A stretch of DNA of 64,000 nt from Vulcanisaeta sp. JCM 14467 (GCF_001316245.1 NZ_BBDM01000016.1:1-64000); one strand, 5' to 3'. Positions 6,859-17,626 are shown, counted from the first letter of the stretch. Notes: generated by a model not told the origin, from the sequence alone. Numbers and translations are program-made.

Positions 6859-7228
6859 TTAAATATCTTTCTATCCTAAATAAGAATGTGTCCGAAAAAT
6901 ATACGTCGATATGTAGAGTATATATTAATAATCAATTAACATTTAGAATATTTCATATATTATGCAATATTAACATAATAACATAAATTTTAAATAACAA
7001 TAACTGATATAAATTTATTATAAAACACTAATAAAAATAAATAAAAATTATATACCTATACCTACGTCATTAAGTTCATGACCTAGCAATGCCGGGTCGT
7101 TGGTTCTAGTGGCGGACGCGGAATATCGTTATTTCCTGAATTGAGTCTTATCATTTAATTGTTTATGGTAAAGCCATTACTTGCCATGAGGAAAGCCTTT
7201 TAACATAATTGTTTAATTGAGTTGGTTA
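6859..7228. other. Very AT-rich spacer before the purine genes
   Basis: About 370 nt without a gene. From about 6885 to 7060 it is almost wholly A and T (TATATTAATAATCAATTAAC, AATAAAAATAAATAAAAATT). A GC-richer island follows at 7089-7128 (GCCGGGTCGTTGG, GGCGGACGCGG). It ends with the box A CCTTTTAAC (7196-7204) of the phosphoribosyltransferase. No origin-recognition boxes are evident by eye. Confidence 0.45.
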
Positions 7229-7791
7229 ATGGAGTTCCTAGTCCTTAATTGGCAGAGGCTTGTTGATTTAACGCTTGATTTATCACTTATGATTAAGGAA
7301 TCCGGTTATAGGCCGGACTCGGTAATCGCCATATTGAGGGGAGGCTACATAGTGGGTAGGTTGATCTCGGACTTCCTGGGCGTTGAGGACTTAGTGGTCC
7401 TCGGCATTGTGAGTTACGGGACCAGGGTTGGGCAGAGTGAGGAGCCTGTAATCACATACCCAATAATTCATGACCTGAGGGGTAGGAACGTGTTGGTTGT
7501 GGATGATGTGGCAGACACGGGTAAGACCTTAACCACTGCCCGGGACTTGCTCAGGCTTTATGGCGCGAGGGAGGTCAGGACTGCGACGCTCTATGTTAAG
7601 CCCTGGTCAAGCGTCAAGCCTGACTACTACGTTGGCGTCACGGATAGGTGGATCCTATTTCCCTGGGAGGTTGGTGAGATCGTTAGGAACCAGGCCAGGG
7701 GCTCAAGCTGGAGTCGGTGATTAGGGATTTAAGGCTTAGTGATTACTTTGGTGAGGACTTCACGAATAAGTTGATTAGATTAATTCGCTAG
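7229..7791 (+). CDS. Purine phosphoribosyltransferase (type I PRTase), one frameshift
   Basis: It transfers ribose-5-phosphate from PRPP to a purine base in salvage. The PRPP loop VLVVDDVADTGKT is at residues 88-100, and an ILRGG loop near 35-39 is typical of Gpt/Hpt-like enzymes. A leaderless start at ATG 7229 fits box A CCTTTTAAC at 7196-7204. The frame stops at 7720, but a missing base in the run AGGGGCTC near 7700 would continue it as LKLESVIRDLRLSDYFGEDF to TAG at 7789-7791. It faces the two GMP synthase genes, which suits hypoxanthine/guanine or xanthine use. Exact base specificity is not visible. Confidence 0.85.
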
Positions 7792-7792
7792 C

Positions 7793-8917
7793 CTACTCAT
7801 ACTCAATGGTGGCCGGTGGCTTGGGTGTTACGTCATAACCAACGGCCGCAACCCTATCATCGTTATTCATTATCTCCTGCGCAATATCCATGAGTAACTC
7901 ACGCGGTAGCCTTGCCACGTCGGCCGTCATGAAGTCCTCAGTCGACACCGCCCTTATCGACACGAAGTACCTCCCAACACCCCTACTTATTAATTCATAG
8001 ACCACGTGCGTGACCTCACGTATAGTACCCAAGTACCTGTATAATTCATACACCGAGTCCCAATTACCCAGCTCACCACTAACTAGCACCACATTGCCGT
8101 ATGCCCTGGAATCACCCTTAACGCCGGTGGCCCTAACCCTGAATAGGTAGGCACTTAACCTGCCAAGACCACTTATCACTCTTGACAAGTCCCCATTGGG
8201 ACTAACTTCATACTCCCAAACCGCCGCGAACCACTGGCTTAGTCCCATACCCTCGAGCCTCTCCTCAATGATCTTCGTAGCCCTCCTAACCACGTCAAGC
8301 TTCTCCAGGGTTAACTCACCCACAGCCCTAATGCTCAGACCAGGCCCTGGGAAGGGCTGTCTATTAATTATTGCATCCGGCACACCCAACTGCCTAGCCA
8401 ACTCCCTAACCTGGTCCTTATAGAGCTCCCTAAGCGGTTCAAGGAGCTTGAACCCGTACTTCGAAGCGGCGTCAATGCCGATTTGTTCAAGCACGTTGTG
8501 CTGCGTCTTGATACCACCCCTCGTCTCGATCCAGTCAGGGGCTATTGTACCCTGAACTAACCAATCACAGCCGTAGTTCCTGACAATCTCCGAGAGCACA
8601 GTGTAAAACACCTCCCTGAACCTAATCCTCTTCTCCTCAGCGTCACCAAGCCCGAGCATTTCACGGTAGAACCTATCGCCGGCGTTAATGACCTCGATGG
8701 GGAGGATATCACTGAGTAGTTCCTTTACGTTGGCAGGTTCGCCCAACCTCATGAAGCCCGTATCAATAAACACAGCCCTCAACCTATCGCCTATCGCCCT
8801 CCTAACGAGGACTGCGGCCGTCGTACTATCAACACCACCCGATATAGCAGCCAACGCACACCTAATGGGTAATGACCTAACCTCCTCAACAACCCTATTG
8901 ATAAGTGAAGTCTCCAT
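7793..8917 (-). CDS. guaAB: GMP synthase, ATP pyrophosphatase subunit
   Basis: It adenylates XMP at O2 and substitutes ammonia, supplied by the GuaAA subunit, to give GMP. The PP-loop SGGVDS is at residues 26-31. The C-terminal dimerisation domain of GMP synthase is complete (RQPFPGPGLSIR, then a tail ending KPPATIEYE). Length (374 residues) suits the stand-alone archaeal subunit, slightly long. The start at 8917 lies about 22 nt behind a box A (TATTTAAAT, around 8940), so it is leaderless. Its partner is 95 nt upstream on the same strand under its own promoter. The frame is intact. Confidence 0.95.
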   Translation of the reverse strand: METSLINRVVEEVRSLPIRCALAAISGGVDSTTAAVLVRRAIGDRLRAVFIDTGFMRLGEPANVKELLSDILPIEVINAGDRFYREMLGLGDAEEKRIRFREVFYTVLSEIVRNYGCDWLVQGTIAPDWIETRGGIKTQHNVLEQIGIDAASKYGFKLLEPLRELYKDQVRELARQLGVPDAIINRQPFPGPGLSIRAVGELTLEKLDVVRRATKIIEERLEGMGLSQWFAAVWEYEVSPNGDLSRVISGLGRLSAYLFRVRATGVKGDSRAYGNVVLVSGELGNWDSVYELYRYLGTIREVTHVVYELISRGVGRYFVSIRAVSTEDFMTADVARLPRELLMDIAQEIMNNDDRVAAVGYDVTPKPPATIEYE

Positions 8918-9011
8918 ATCGATTATTATTGTATGAATTATTTAAATACCTTAGCCTGTAATTGCACCGTATTACCCACTGGATTATTTAATCAATAATT
9001 ATAACAATGAA

Positions 9012-9587
9012 TCACCTACGCTGGCAAAGGCTGAGGAAGTTCCTCATAATTACGGAACCATACTGAGTATGCCTAACCTCTGGGTGGAACTGAACACCGA
9101 ACCTATAGATCCCCTCATTAACCATTGCCTCGATGGGAACGATATCACTATGTGCAATAACCTCAAAACCACTGGGTGGTTTAACGACACTTATGTTATG
9201 GCTCTCCCACGCCATGAATTCCCTGGGCAAACCCCTTAGTATAGTGTCCTCCCTATCCACGTAAACCCTAACACCACCAAACTCAGGGTAACCCCTAACC
9301 AACTCACCACCGTAAGCATAAGCCATTAGTTGATGCCCAAGGCAAATACCGAGTATGGGACCTGGAAACTCGAGGATGTAGTTAATGGCATTCCCTGTCC
9401 TAGGCAAGTCCTCCGGTATGTTCCAGGGCCCGCCACTAATGATCAAGCAATCGAAGGATTGCTTAACCCTATCGAGTGGTTCATTTGGGCTTAGGAAATT
9501 ACCCCTAAAGCCCAGCTCGGTCACGCGCCTAAGTATTAAGTGGTTGTATTGACCGCCAAAGTCAAGAATCCCAACAACCACAATCAC
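9012..9587 (-). CDS. guaAA: GMP synthase, glutamine amidotransferase subunit
   Basis: This class I glutaminase hydrolyses glutamine and hands ammonia to GuaAB. The nucleophile Cys82 is in GICLGHQ, and the His168/Glu170 dyad is in FHPEV. An ILDFGGQYNHLILRR N-terminus is characteristic. The frame opens with GTG at 9587; another GTG lies two codons in. Box A TATTTAAAC around 9602-9611 allows either as a leaderless start. The split two-gene GMP synthase is typical of archaea, whereas most bacteria fuse the two parts. Confidence 0.95.
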   Translation of the reverse strand: MIVVVGILDFGGQYNHLILRRVTELGFRGNFLSPNEPLDRVKQSFDCLIISGGPWNIPEDLPRTGNAINYILEFPGPILGICLGHQLMAYAYGGELVRGYPEFGGVRVYVDREDTILRGLPREFMAWESHNISVVKPPSGFEVIAHSDIVPIEAMVNEGIYRFGVQFHPEVRHTQYGSVIMRNFLSLCQRR

Positions 9588-9771
9588 TTAGGCCCAATAA
9601 ATGTTTAAATACTTTTCATCAATAGTAAACCATGCCCACGTAATTTACCCCAACTTATTACCGAGCCAATTATTTAATGAATTGATTAATCAATTTAATT
9701 AATTATTTAAATAAAAAAACTCGTAATTCCTATACGAAAGGTTTTTAAATATTCCAATTCTCGATGAAACA

Positions 9772-11287
9772 ATGGGGACTAAACAGGGCGTATTCCTTAG
9801 GGAGTCCACGGGTTTGGTTAAGGAGGCCGGTTTTTGGGATGCCATTTCAATAAACATCGCCAACATGTCAATAGGTGCTGCGTTAGGTACAGCCGGTTTC
9901 ACGTTAGCTACCCTGCCAACGGTTATTGGCGTTAACCTAGTGTATGCATCACTAATAGCGTTCCTGCTCTCCGTACCTCAAATAATAGTTTACTCGCTAC
10001 TGACCACGTTAATACCGCGCACTGGCGGTGACTACGTTTGGCTCACAAGGGCGTTTGGGCCTAAGGCTGCCTGGCTCATTAATGGCCTCGTCATGGCCTT
10101 CGTTATACAGGCGCTGGCCTACTACGCGCTCGTGGCCATAGCCGGCGTCTTTCAACTTGAGTCGGTGCTACCCGCCCTGGGCGTGAACATATCCCTCAGC
10201 ACCTGGGCAATGATAGGCATAGCCATAGCCTTCTTCGCGTGATAGTCCTAACCAACATATTAGGTACTAAGTATGGCTTTAGGTTAATGACTGTATTAAC
10301 CACCGTATCGCTAATTGGGTTAGCGGCTGCCATTGCGATACTCTTCTTAACTCCGAGGGCGGTCGCCATAACCGCAATCAATAAGTTGCTACCGAGCGGT
10401 TACACTTACTCATCCCTAGCCAATAATTATAAGGGGCCTGAGACCACACTCAACGGCGTATTAATGGTAATACCCTTCTTCGCCCTGTACGTCTATCCCT
10501 GGCTAATGGCTGGACCCGCCATAGCTCCGAGATTAGGGGTAGGAACGCCATTAAGTACAACGTCCCAGTGGCTGCCCTTGTCACCATGGTCCTGGCCACC
10601 GTAGGCTTCGAAGCCATGTACTACTCACTGGGCTTTAGGTTCACCACCGAGGCCCTAGCCAACCCCAACGTTAATGGCATCATTAACTTCTGGACCGTGG
10701 CAATGGCGTTGTCGGGCAATTACGCCCTCAGGTGGTTCATTGGTTTGGCCTCAGTCATTTGGTACCTAGCCATACTTGCCTATGGTGCTATTGTGGTTGT
10801 TAGGTATTGGTTTGCCCTTGCCTTCGACAGGGTTTGGCCCAGCGCCTTCGCATACCTAAGCCCAAGGTTCGGAACACCAATATACGCACACCTATTCGAC
10901 CTGGCCGTCACGTCAATCCTAATAGCCGTCACTGGGTTATTCTACGGAACATTCACAGCCCTCTACGGCACCGAGATCGGCCCATTAACTTACCTGGCGT
11001 TTGTGGGCTTAGCCGCGGTGATAATAGCGCTTAGGAGGGGTGAATTAGGTAGTGGTGTTAAGGCTGCATTAATCGTGGCCGGCGCCCTGCAGTTCCTAGT
11101 CTTCATCTACCTAGACTATGAGTTCTTGGCGTATCCACAGATCTGGGGCGGTAATTGGCTAGCCTACGGCGTGATAATTGGCGCCTTCGTGCTTGGCATA
11201 ATAGCCTACCTAGTGGCTAGGTCTATATACCTTAGGAGATATGGCATGGATATTTCCGTGGCCTACGTCGAGATACCGCCCGAGTGA
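9772..11287 (+). CDS. APC-family amino acid/polyamine permease, two frameshifts
   Basis: Three consecutive frames form one protein of about 505 residues with 12 or so membrane helices. The N-terminal part carries GFWDAISINIANMSIGAALG, the APC signature of the first helix. The middle part resumes if one base is restored at about 10233 (FFA-LIVLTNILG). The last part resumes at about 10527, giving PAIASEIRGRN, the conserved cytoplasmic loop. The start ATG 9772 is leaderless behind box A TTTTTAAATA (9742-9751). The amidohydrolase starts 6 nt downstream, so the permease probably imports its substrate or a related amino compound. Confidence 0.88.
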
Positions 11288-11293
11288 TTAATA

Positions 11294-12631
11294 ATGGAGC
11301 GTGTTGACTTGGTAATTAGGGCTAAGTACGTAATAACAATGTCAAATCCCTCGGTCATTGAGGATGGAGCCGTGGCTATAGATAACGGCTTGATAAGGGC
11401 CGTGGGCAGGGCAAGCGACGTGCTCAGTAATTATAGGGGCGAGGAGTTCATAAGCAGGGATAGGCACATCCTAATGCCGGGCCTAGTCGACGCCCACACC
11501 CACACGCAGCAGGTATTGCTTAGGTCATTCATTAATGATAATCGACTTGCGCTACCGCCGATATGGACGAGGCTCCTGATACCCTTTGAGGAACTACTCA
11601 CTGATGACCTGGCGTACCTATCATCATTGGTTAGCGTGGCTGCCATGGCGAAGAACGGCATCACTTACTTCATCGAGGCTGGTGCTCCAAGGCCCAGGGA
11701 GTTGGTTAAGGCGATTGACGAGGTTGGTATTAGGGGTGTGGTCACACCATCAACCTTCAACGTGAGGGATGGGCAGGTAATTGATGCTGAGGAGGTCCTT
11801 CGAAGGGTTGAGGAGTTACTTCCCGAGGTTAATGACAGGGTTAGGGTTTGGTGCTCTATCAGGCAGTTAATGATGGTTACCGAGGACCTACTCCTCAAGG
11901 CTAAGGACCTATGCCTAAGTAGGGGCCTAGGCATTACGTACCACCTCGGTGAGTACCAGGGCGAGGTTGATTACTCACTGACTAGGTATGGCGTTAGGCC
12001 CCTGGAGGTGATGGATAGGCTTGGCCTAACGTTGATAAGGCCTACGGTGATAGCCCACGCCGTGTACCTGTCCAATAGGGAGAGAACCATAGTTAGGGAG
12101 AGGGGGTTGGGCATTGCCTGGTGTCCAACTGTTGACTCATTAGTAATGGGTCCCCACTGGCTACCCATGTTCAGTGACATGTTGTTTGGGTTCGGCAGTG
12201 ATGGCGGTGCCTTCACAACGCTTGACCTTCTCCATGAGGTTAAGGTTGCCAGGGCTGTGGGTAAGGCATTGACCGTGGGCATGACCTACGACAAGTCCTC
12301 CTTCAACTCAATCACAATGCTCAGGGCACTCACAGGCTGGGGTGGGTTGCTTATTGGTGATAACGTGGGCGTCATTGCCGAGGGTTTTAAGGCAGACCTA
12401 ATAACGCTTAGGCTTGACGACGCCAGGGCATTGCCCATTCATGATCCCGTGGAATCAGTGATTTCGTTTTTAGACGGCCATCATGTCACCGACACGTTGG
12501 TTGGTGGTAGGTTTATCGTTAGGGATGGTAGGTTAGTAGGCATTAATGAGGATTATATCATTGAAAGGCTCTATGCAGTGATGCCTAGTATTAGTGAGAA
12601 GTTGAATGGCGTGAAATACGGTATTCCGTGA
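11294..12631 (+). CDS. Amidohydrolase (TRZ/ATZ, SsnA-like deaminase)
   Basis: A 445-residue metal-dependent hydrolase of the cytosolic deaminase group. Metal ligands are the DAHTH motif (His68, His70), a His in ITYHLGEYQ, a His in VIAHAVYL and the Asp of GFGSDGGAF. A beta-sandwich flanks the barrel at both ends (RYVITMSNP-like start, GGRFIVRDGRL end). Such enzymes deaminate guanine, adenosine derivatives, MTA/SAH or cytosine-like rings. The specificity cannot be read. It is transcribed with the upstream permease and sits near the purine genes, which favours a nucleobase or amino-compound catabolic pair. Confidence 0.88.
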   Translation: MERVDLVIRAKYVITMSNPSVIEDGAVAIDNGLIRAVGRASDVLSNYRGEEFISRDRHILMPGLVDAHTHTQQVLLRSFINDNRLALPPIWTRLLIPFEELLTDDLAYLSSLVSVAAMAKNGITYFIEAGAPRPRELVKAIDEVGIRGVVTPSTFNVRDGQVIDAEEVLRRVEELLPEVNDRVRVWCSIRQLMMVTEDLLLKAKDLCLSRGLGITYHLGEYQGEVDYSLTRYGVRPLEVMDRLGLTLIRPTVIAHAVYLSNRERTIVRERGLGIAWCPTVDSLVMGPHWLPMFSDMLFGFGSDGGAFTTLDLLHEVKVARAVGKALTVGMTYDKSSFNSITMLRALTGWGGLLIGDNVGVIAEGFKADLITLRLDDARALPIHDPVESVISFLDGHHVTDTLVGGRFIVRDGRLVGINEDYIIERLYAVMPSISEKLNGVKYGIP

Positions 12632-12808
12632 ATCTCATTTTGCATATATAAAATGTTAAAGCATTATGAAACCTAAAAACGATTAAGTAATTAAGATTAA
12701 GTCATATGCATGACTTAAATTACGCATTAGTAACTACCGTAGAACGCATGATAAACTCACCGTAAGAAGTTAGTTTTTTTAAGGTCGACCCAACCAACTG
12801 GCATAAGT

Positions 12809-13814
12809 ATGGTACTGCTTAGAACAATATTATGTTGCATAGAATTACTTGTATTCAGCATAATAGCTGGGTTACTTGGATCACTGACGGGGCTTGGTGG
12901 CGGGACGGTACTGGTGCCACTACTGACGCTATTCCTCGGCATACCAATAGCCTATGCAGCCGGTGCATCCCTAATATCCACAATAGCAACATCAAGCGGC
13001 GCGGCAAGTGCATACATTAGGATAGGATAACGAATGTCAGGATTGGAATGGGCCTCGAAATAGCCACTACGACGGGCTCAATCGTTGGTTCGCTAACAGC
13101 CGCCTACATATATAGCCATAACCTTGCGTGGATTGTCTACGTGGTTTTCGGCATCGTGATACTAACATCAATAATACCGACAGCCCAGAGGGGTAAGTAC
13201 GAGATACCAGACCCAAGGAAGCCCGACTGGACGACAAGGGTCTTCAAGCTATACGGTAGTTACTACGATGATGCACTAAAGATGGAGGTTAAGTATTGGG
13301 GTGTTCGTTGGTGGCTTGGTGAGTTGATAATGTTCTTCGCAGGTTTCATAAGTGGTTTGTTAGGTATTGGCAGTGGCGCCTGAAGGTATTGGGTATGGAC
13401 TGGGCGATGAACCTACCGATGAAGGTGAGCACAACAACAAGCAACTTCATGATAGGAGTAACAGCAGCCACGGGCAGCGCCCTGTACTGGTACTTCGGCT
13501 ATATACAGCCAATGATGGCTGCAGTCACGGCCATAGGCGTCTTGATAGGGGCTATGAGCGGCACTAAGATATTAGTAAGGATCACGAATAAGCAGGTTAG
13601 GTGGGTCTTCCTGGCAATACTGGCGTTCCTGGGCATGGAAATGCTCCTCAAGGGCCTTTACATAGACCACATAATAACGATAGCCGTGGCAACCCAGTAC
13701 ATATTGAGCATAGTATTCACGGCGATAGTGATGTCAATACTGTACTACCGCTACGGCATACTCATGGCAAGGAAGGAGGGAAAAACCGCGGCTAGGGGTG
13801 GTGGGAATGCCTAA
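12809..13814 (+). CDS. TauE/SafE-type sulfonate/sulfite exporter, two frameshifts
   Basis: Three frames join into a membrane protein of about 335 residues. The first has GLLGSLTGLGGGTVLVPLL, the TauE glycine motif. The third part of the frame begins after the second motif FISGLLGIGSGA. One base restored near 13025 (YIR-DRITNVRIGMG) and one near 13381 (GA-LKVLGMDWAMNLP) heal it. Start ATG 12809 is about 25 nt after box A TTTTTTTAAG. Family members move sulfite, thiosulfate-like or other small organosulfur anions. The downstream DUF1634 gene overlaps it, a common pairing. Confidence 0.87.
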
Positions 13815-14243
13815 GTGGGACATGGACTACGTGATTGGGCTAACCCTTAGGTATGGCGTGATCATAAGCATAGCCTAATAATAATCGGTATTGTGTTATT
13901 CCACGTTAAGGGTGAGGCCCTTGGGTGCAGCGAGACGCTTGTCATGAGCTCAACATCCCCAATAAATACCACGGTTATACCACCCATGTACGCGCTCTCC
14001 AGACTACCAAGCCTAGACCCACTATCATTCATAATACTCGGACTAATGGTGTTAATAGCGACGCCAGTGCTTAGGGTTGCCCTTGGCATTGTCTCATTCG
14101 CCATGGAGAGAGATTGGCTCTACGTATTCATAACGGCCGTGGTCTTCATAAACCTAATGCTGGCAATATTCGTACTACCATCAATAATGCACCTACACGC
14201 AAACGCACAACTACTCAAACTACTCTGCCCATCCTCTAAATAA
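13807..14243 (+). CDS. DUF1634 membrane protein, partner of TauE, one frameshift
   Basis: The frame starts at ATG 13807, overlapping the TauE stop by 8 nt. It reads MPKWDMDYVIGLTLRYGVIIS. It stops at once at 13877 unless one base is restored, after which it continues through IIIGIVLFHVKGE and the three-helix DUF1634 pattern to TAA 14243. The last two helices contain MVLIATPVLRVALGIVSFAMERDWLYV, the most typical DUF1634 stretch. The family has no known biochemical role but commonly accompanies TauE-type exporters, so it is probably an accessory subunit. Confidence 0.82.
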
Positions 14244-14278
14244 CACCCTCTATATTTTAAAAATGAAATATTAATGCA

Positions 14279-15132
14279 CTACGCCTCGCTTCCCAGGGAT
14301 ACTATTATCGATGCTATTATTATTAATACGTAGGCCACCAACGTCAATGCCGTGGGTACTTGCCCAAAGAGTAGGAAGCCCCAGATGGCAGCCAGGACGG
14401 GTTCCAGTGTGGCTATGACAGAGGCCGTGGATGCCTTGACCCTTGAGACACCCATCGCGAAGAGCCTGTAGGTATCACCGTAGTCACTATCCCGAGGTAA
14501 ACGCCCCACAGGGCTGGCCTGATTATTGGACTCCAGGAACCCGTAATAGCCAAGTAGGCTAATGCCGTAGGCGCTGTTACGATTAGGGTGTAGGGTATTG
14601 CGCCCCAGGAAACGTCGGTCTCATTACCAACCCTGGCAAACCTCCTGGCAAGGGCTATGTAGGAGCCATAGGACACTCCGGATAATATACCCATAACGAC
14701 TCCCACGGTATTTATCAAACCCCTAATAGTTTGGACGCCTATCAATGCGATGGCGACCATCACCAGTGAGACGCCGATAACCCCACGCCTACCTGGCTTC
14801 TCACCCATGGCTAGCGCGGCCAATGTTGCCCACAGGGGCGCCGTATATAGGAGAAACGCCGCTAGCCCCACACCAGCCATGACCGCAGCAAGCGGGTATA
14901 CCGCAAATAACACGCCAAGCGCCAAACCAGTTATTATGGACGCCTTGCTCAGTGACCTATGAATAAATATGGCCACTAGGGAGGCGAATAACGACCTGAA
15001 GAGGGCTAGCATGATTGGGTTCGCACTATACACACTCGCCACACCTATCGTCGACCAAAGAGCCGCGGCAGCCATTATGTAGGCGCCAGGCCATAGACTG
15101 TGTTTATCATCCACGACGTGGAATACCACCAT
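14279..15132 (-). CDS. EamA/DMT-family transporter, one frameshift
   Basis: Ten-helix drug/metabolite transporter with two EamA halves: N-terminal GAYIMAAAALWSTIGVASVY and the second half GILSGVSYGSYIALARRFAR. The frame breaks after GIVTTVIP near 14480. Restoring one C gives YRLFAMGVSRVKASTASVIATLEPVLAAIWGFLLFGQ, the signature end of the second EamA half. Substrate unknown; members export amino acids, nucleosides or metabolites. It is followed on the same strand side by the MFS gene, read separately. Confidence 0.88.
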
Positions 15133-15146
15133 CCCCTTAATGAGTA

Positions 15147-16287
15147 TTACGCTCTTCGCTCAACAATAACGGCGCTCCTAATGATCACAGTGTACAGCCC
15201 GATGATGCCAGGGCCGTAGCAAATACGAAGCCCCACAGCGTGAGTGGCTGCCTAATTGCGTGTATTAGGAATATGCTCGAGATTGATGAGGCCACAGTCC
15301 TACCCAGCCAGTCACAAGTGAGTACAGGCCCATGTAGCGGCCACGGGACCTCGGGTCCGCGAGGGTGTTGGCTATGCTTTGGGACAGAGGTGAAACGATC
15401 ATCTCCGCGAGGGTTATGAAGAACATGTCAACCACAGCCCAGGTGAAGTTAGGTATGAAAGCCACGGCTAGGTAACTCATGCCGTAAATAACCATGCCAA
15501 GCGATATGAGGTTAGGCTTCCTTAAGTACTTACCGATGAGGTCCTGTAGGAAGACGACTAGTAAGCCATTCTCCATGTATAGTAGGCCCACTTGGAACGT
15601 GGTTAGGCCATCGTGTGCGTTATAGTACGTGAGTAGTGGGAAGCCGAGTTGACCCATTACGAGGAATGTTAGGAAGGTCGGTATTAGGAATAGGGCGAAG
15701 GACCTACTCACGTGAAACGTGAGGCCGGCTTCAACCGTGTAATTTGGCTCGGGCAGGGTGGCCAATAATGGTAATGCGGCCAGTGGTATTAATGAGCCCA
15801 GGAGCATTAGGACCCTAAAGCCGTAGACCTCATAAAGCAGCCCACCGATGGCAGGCCCAATGGCCCAGCCGGCGTTTATGCCAACCCTAAGCCTGCTAAA
15901 GTACTTAACGAGTGATGTGAACCCCCTCGCGTAATCCCCAACGATTGATGTGTTGGCCACTCCATAGGCGTTGTTGAAGAAGGATTGTGTGAGGACCATG
16001 ATTATGACAATAAACGGCCTATTAATTACGTATGCAATGAGCAGGGCTATTGATGATGCCACTGCTGAAATGACCATTGTCCGGACCCGACCAAGGAAGT
16101 CCGCTAGGTAACCACCAACCATGAAGGCTATGGAGCTAACCACGGCCTGCGCAACGTAGAATAGGGAGACCAGGGTGAGGGGTAGTCTGTAGTATTGGAA
16201 TAGTGCGAATCCCGTGAAAGACCAGAGGAGAGAGCCGCCTAGAGATCGGACGGCGCCTATCAGGGCGAGTTTATTGCTTAGTTCCAT
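15147..16287 (-). CDS. Major facilitator superfamily transporter, two frameshifts
   Basis: The frame from ATG 16287 covers eleven membrane helices with the loop 2-3 motif GGYLADFLGRVR. It leaves frame after SLVTGWVG near 15300. With one base restored it reads TVASSISSIFLIHAIRQPLTLWGFVFA, and after a second restoration near 15200, IIGLYTVIIRSAVIVERRA to TAA at 15147. The box A GCTTAAAAGG lies about 25 nt before the start, so it is leaderless. Substrate unknown; the sequence resembles crenarchaeal multidrug or sugar-type MFS proteins. Confidence 0.85.
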
Positions 16288-16314
16288 TCAGGCACGTCTT
16301 AAGTTGCGTACCTT

Positions 16315-17626
16315 TTAAGCTATTTCGTAATTAATCACCCTTTTAAGGCCGTTTGTCCCTACCGCTTGAAGCGGTAGGGACTTCCACCTCGCCCATAGGG
16401 ATTTGCTTATCCCTATGGGTTCATGGGTGGCGGTCGAACCGAACGGAACGCGGCTCCCATCTAGGGTAGGCCCACCAGGCTTTGGGCATTGCCCACATCG
16501 CCCTGGTGAGCCCTGAGGAGGAGGTTCCAAACGGCTGCCACGTCACGATGCCAAAGCTCACCACCTGCACTGCACTTACCAATCCTAGAACTATTATTGT
16601 AGACTATCGGGGCATTGTGGATTGGGCAGAGCCTAGAAGTGTTCTTTGGGTTAACATAGGCTATTGGGACGCCATACTCCCTTGCCTTCTCCTCTATTGC
16701 CCTTTGAATGCCCCTGAATGACGCTTGGTAGATCCTATGCCTAAGCTGCTTATCCCCAATCCTCTTAATCATGCCGTTGGCGGGATTCCTACCAAGCCTC
16801 TCTAGGACGATTGCGTACTGCCTCTCCCTAGCGGCCCTAACGATTATATTCGCAATCTTCCACTTAATATCGTTCCTTTTCTCCCTCTCCTTAAGCTTTC
16901 TCATGGCCCTCCCCTTAATTCCTGAATCCACACCGTAGAGACTGTCATACCTCTCCTGGATAGCCTTCCTACGGTAGTAATAACCGAGGACAACCCTCTC
17001 AGTATTAGTCTCAAGGAGGTATGCAGTGCCGTCAACAAGTATCGTCACGTTACTCTCATTAACATCAACTGGCAGGTATCCTCTAGGCTCATATTCCTCA
17101 ACCTCCCTAACGAAGGTTAGGTAAATTACGAGCTGCCTACCCTACCGTCAAGCTTCACCCTTGCCTCAGAGGCAAGTCTCCAACCACCATTGACGTACCT
17201 CCAGTACTGCTTATGTGGTTCGAGCTCAATGGTCACCCAACCCACGTGGGTTGCAATACTCACTGCGGTGTAGCCGTTAAGCCTCCATAGGTGGTCATCG
17301 AGCCATATCGAGATATTTCTAATTTCTGGGTAATCACCCCTAGCCAACCCACGCTTCCTCAACCTCAGGAAACTCTTGGCCCTAGTGGCTGCGTCTTGGC
17401 ATGCCGTGTAAGCATAATGCGATGGTAGTTGTGGGTATAGGCTCCTCAATTCACGGTACTTCAATGCCTTGAGCCTGGTGAAGCTCCTGACGTTATTACT
17501 GACGGCATACATCGTTAACCCCTCAACCATGCTGCGGTACATATCCTCCAACTCAATGAAAACCCTAAACAACCTCCTGGGCAAAGGAGCGGTCCTAACG
17601 ATAACGGTCCTCGTGACCCTAGCCAC
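16315..17626 (-). CDS. tnpB: TnpB, RuvC-type RNA-guided nuclease of IS607, two frameshifts
   Basis: TnpB is the OMEGA-type nuclease ancestral to Cas12. Start GTG 17626 overlaps the tnpA stop. Breaks near 17135 (DGRVG, then QLVIYLTFVREVEEYEPRG) and near 16465 (SLVG, then TLDGSRVPFGSTATHEP) are healed by one base each, giving about 438 residues. RuvC residues are visible: Asp in LPVDVNESNVT, Glu in AIVLERLGRNP, Asp in LWHRDVAAVWN. The zinc-ribbon segment is CPIH...KCSAGG, the crenarchaeal variant. The C-terminal tail GISKSLWARWKSLPLQAVG is encoded by the hairpin DNA of the element end. Confidence 0.88.
16354..16418 (-). ncRNA. Candidate guide-RNA (omega/reRNA) hairpins at the IS607 right end
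   Basis: Two strong dyads overlap the tnpB 3' end. GTCCCTACCGCTT and its complement AAGCGGTAGGGAC flank one base at 16354-16380. CCCATAGGGAT and ATCCCTATGGG flank a 6-nt loop at 16391-16418. Known TnpB guide RNAs overlap the tnpB 3' end and read through the element end, so this is the expected place. The RNA itself and its exact ends are not shown by sequence alone. Confidence 0.55.
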
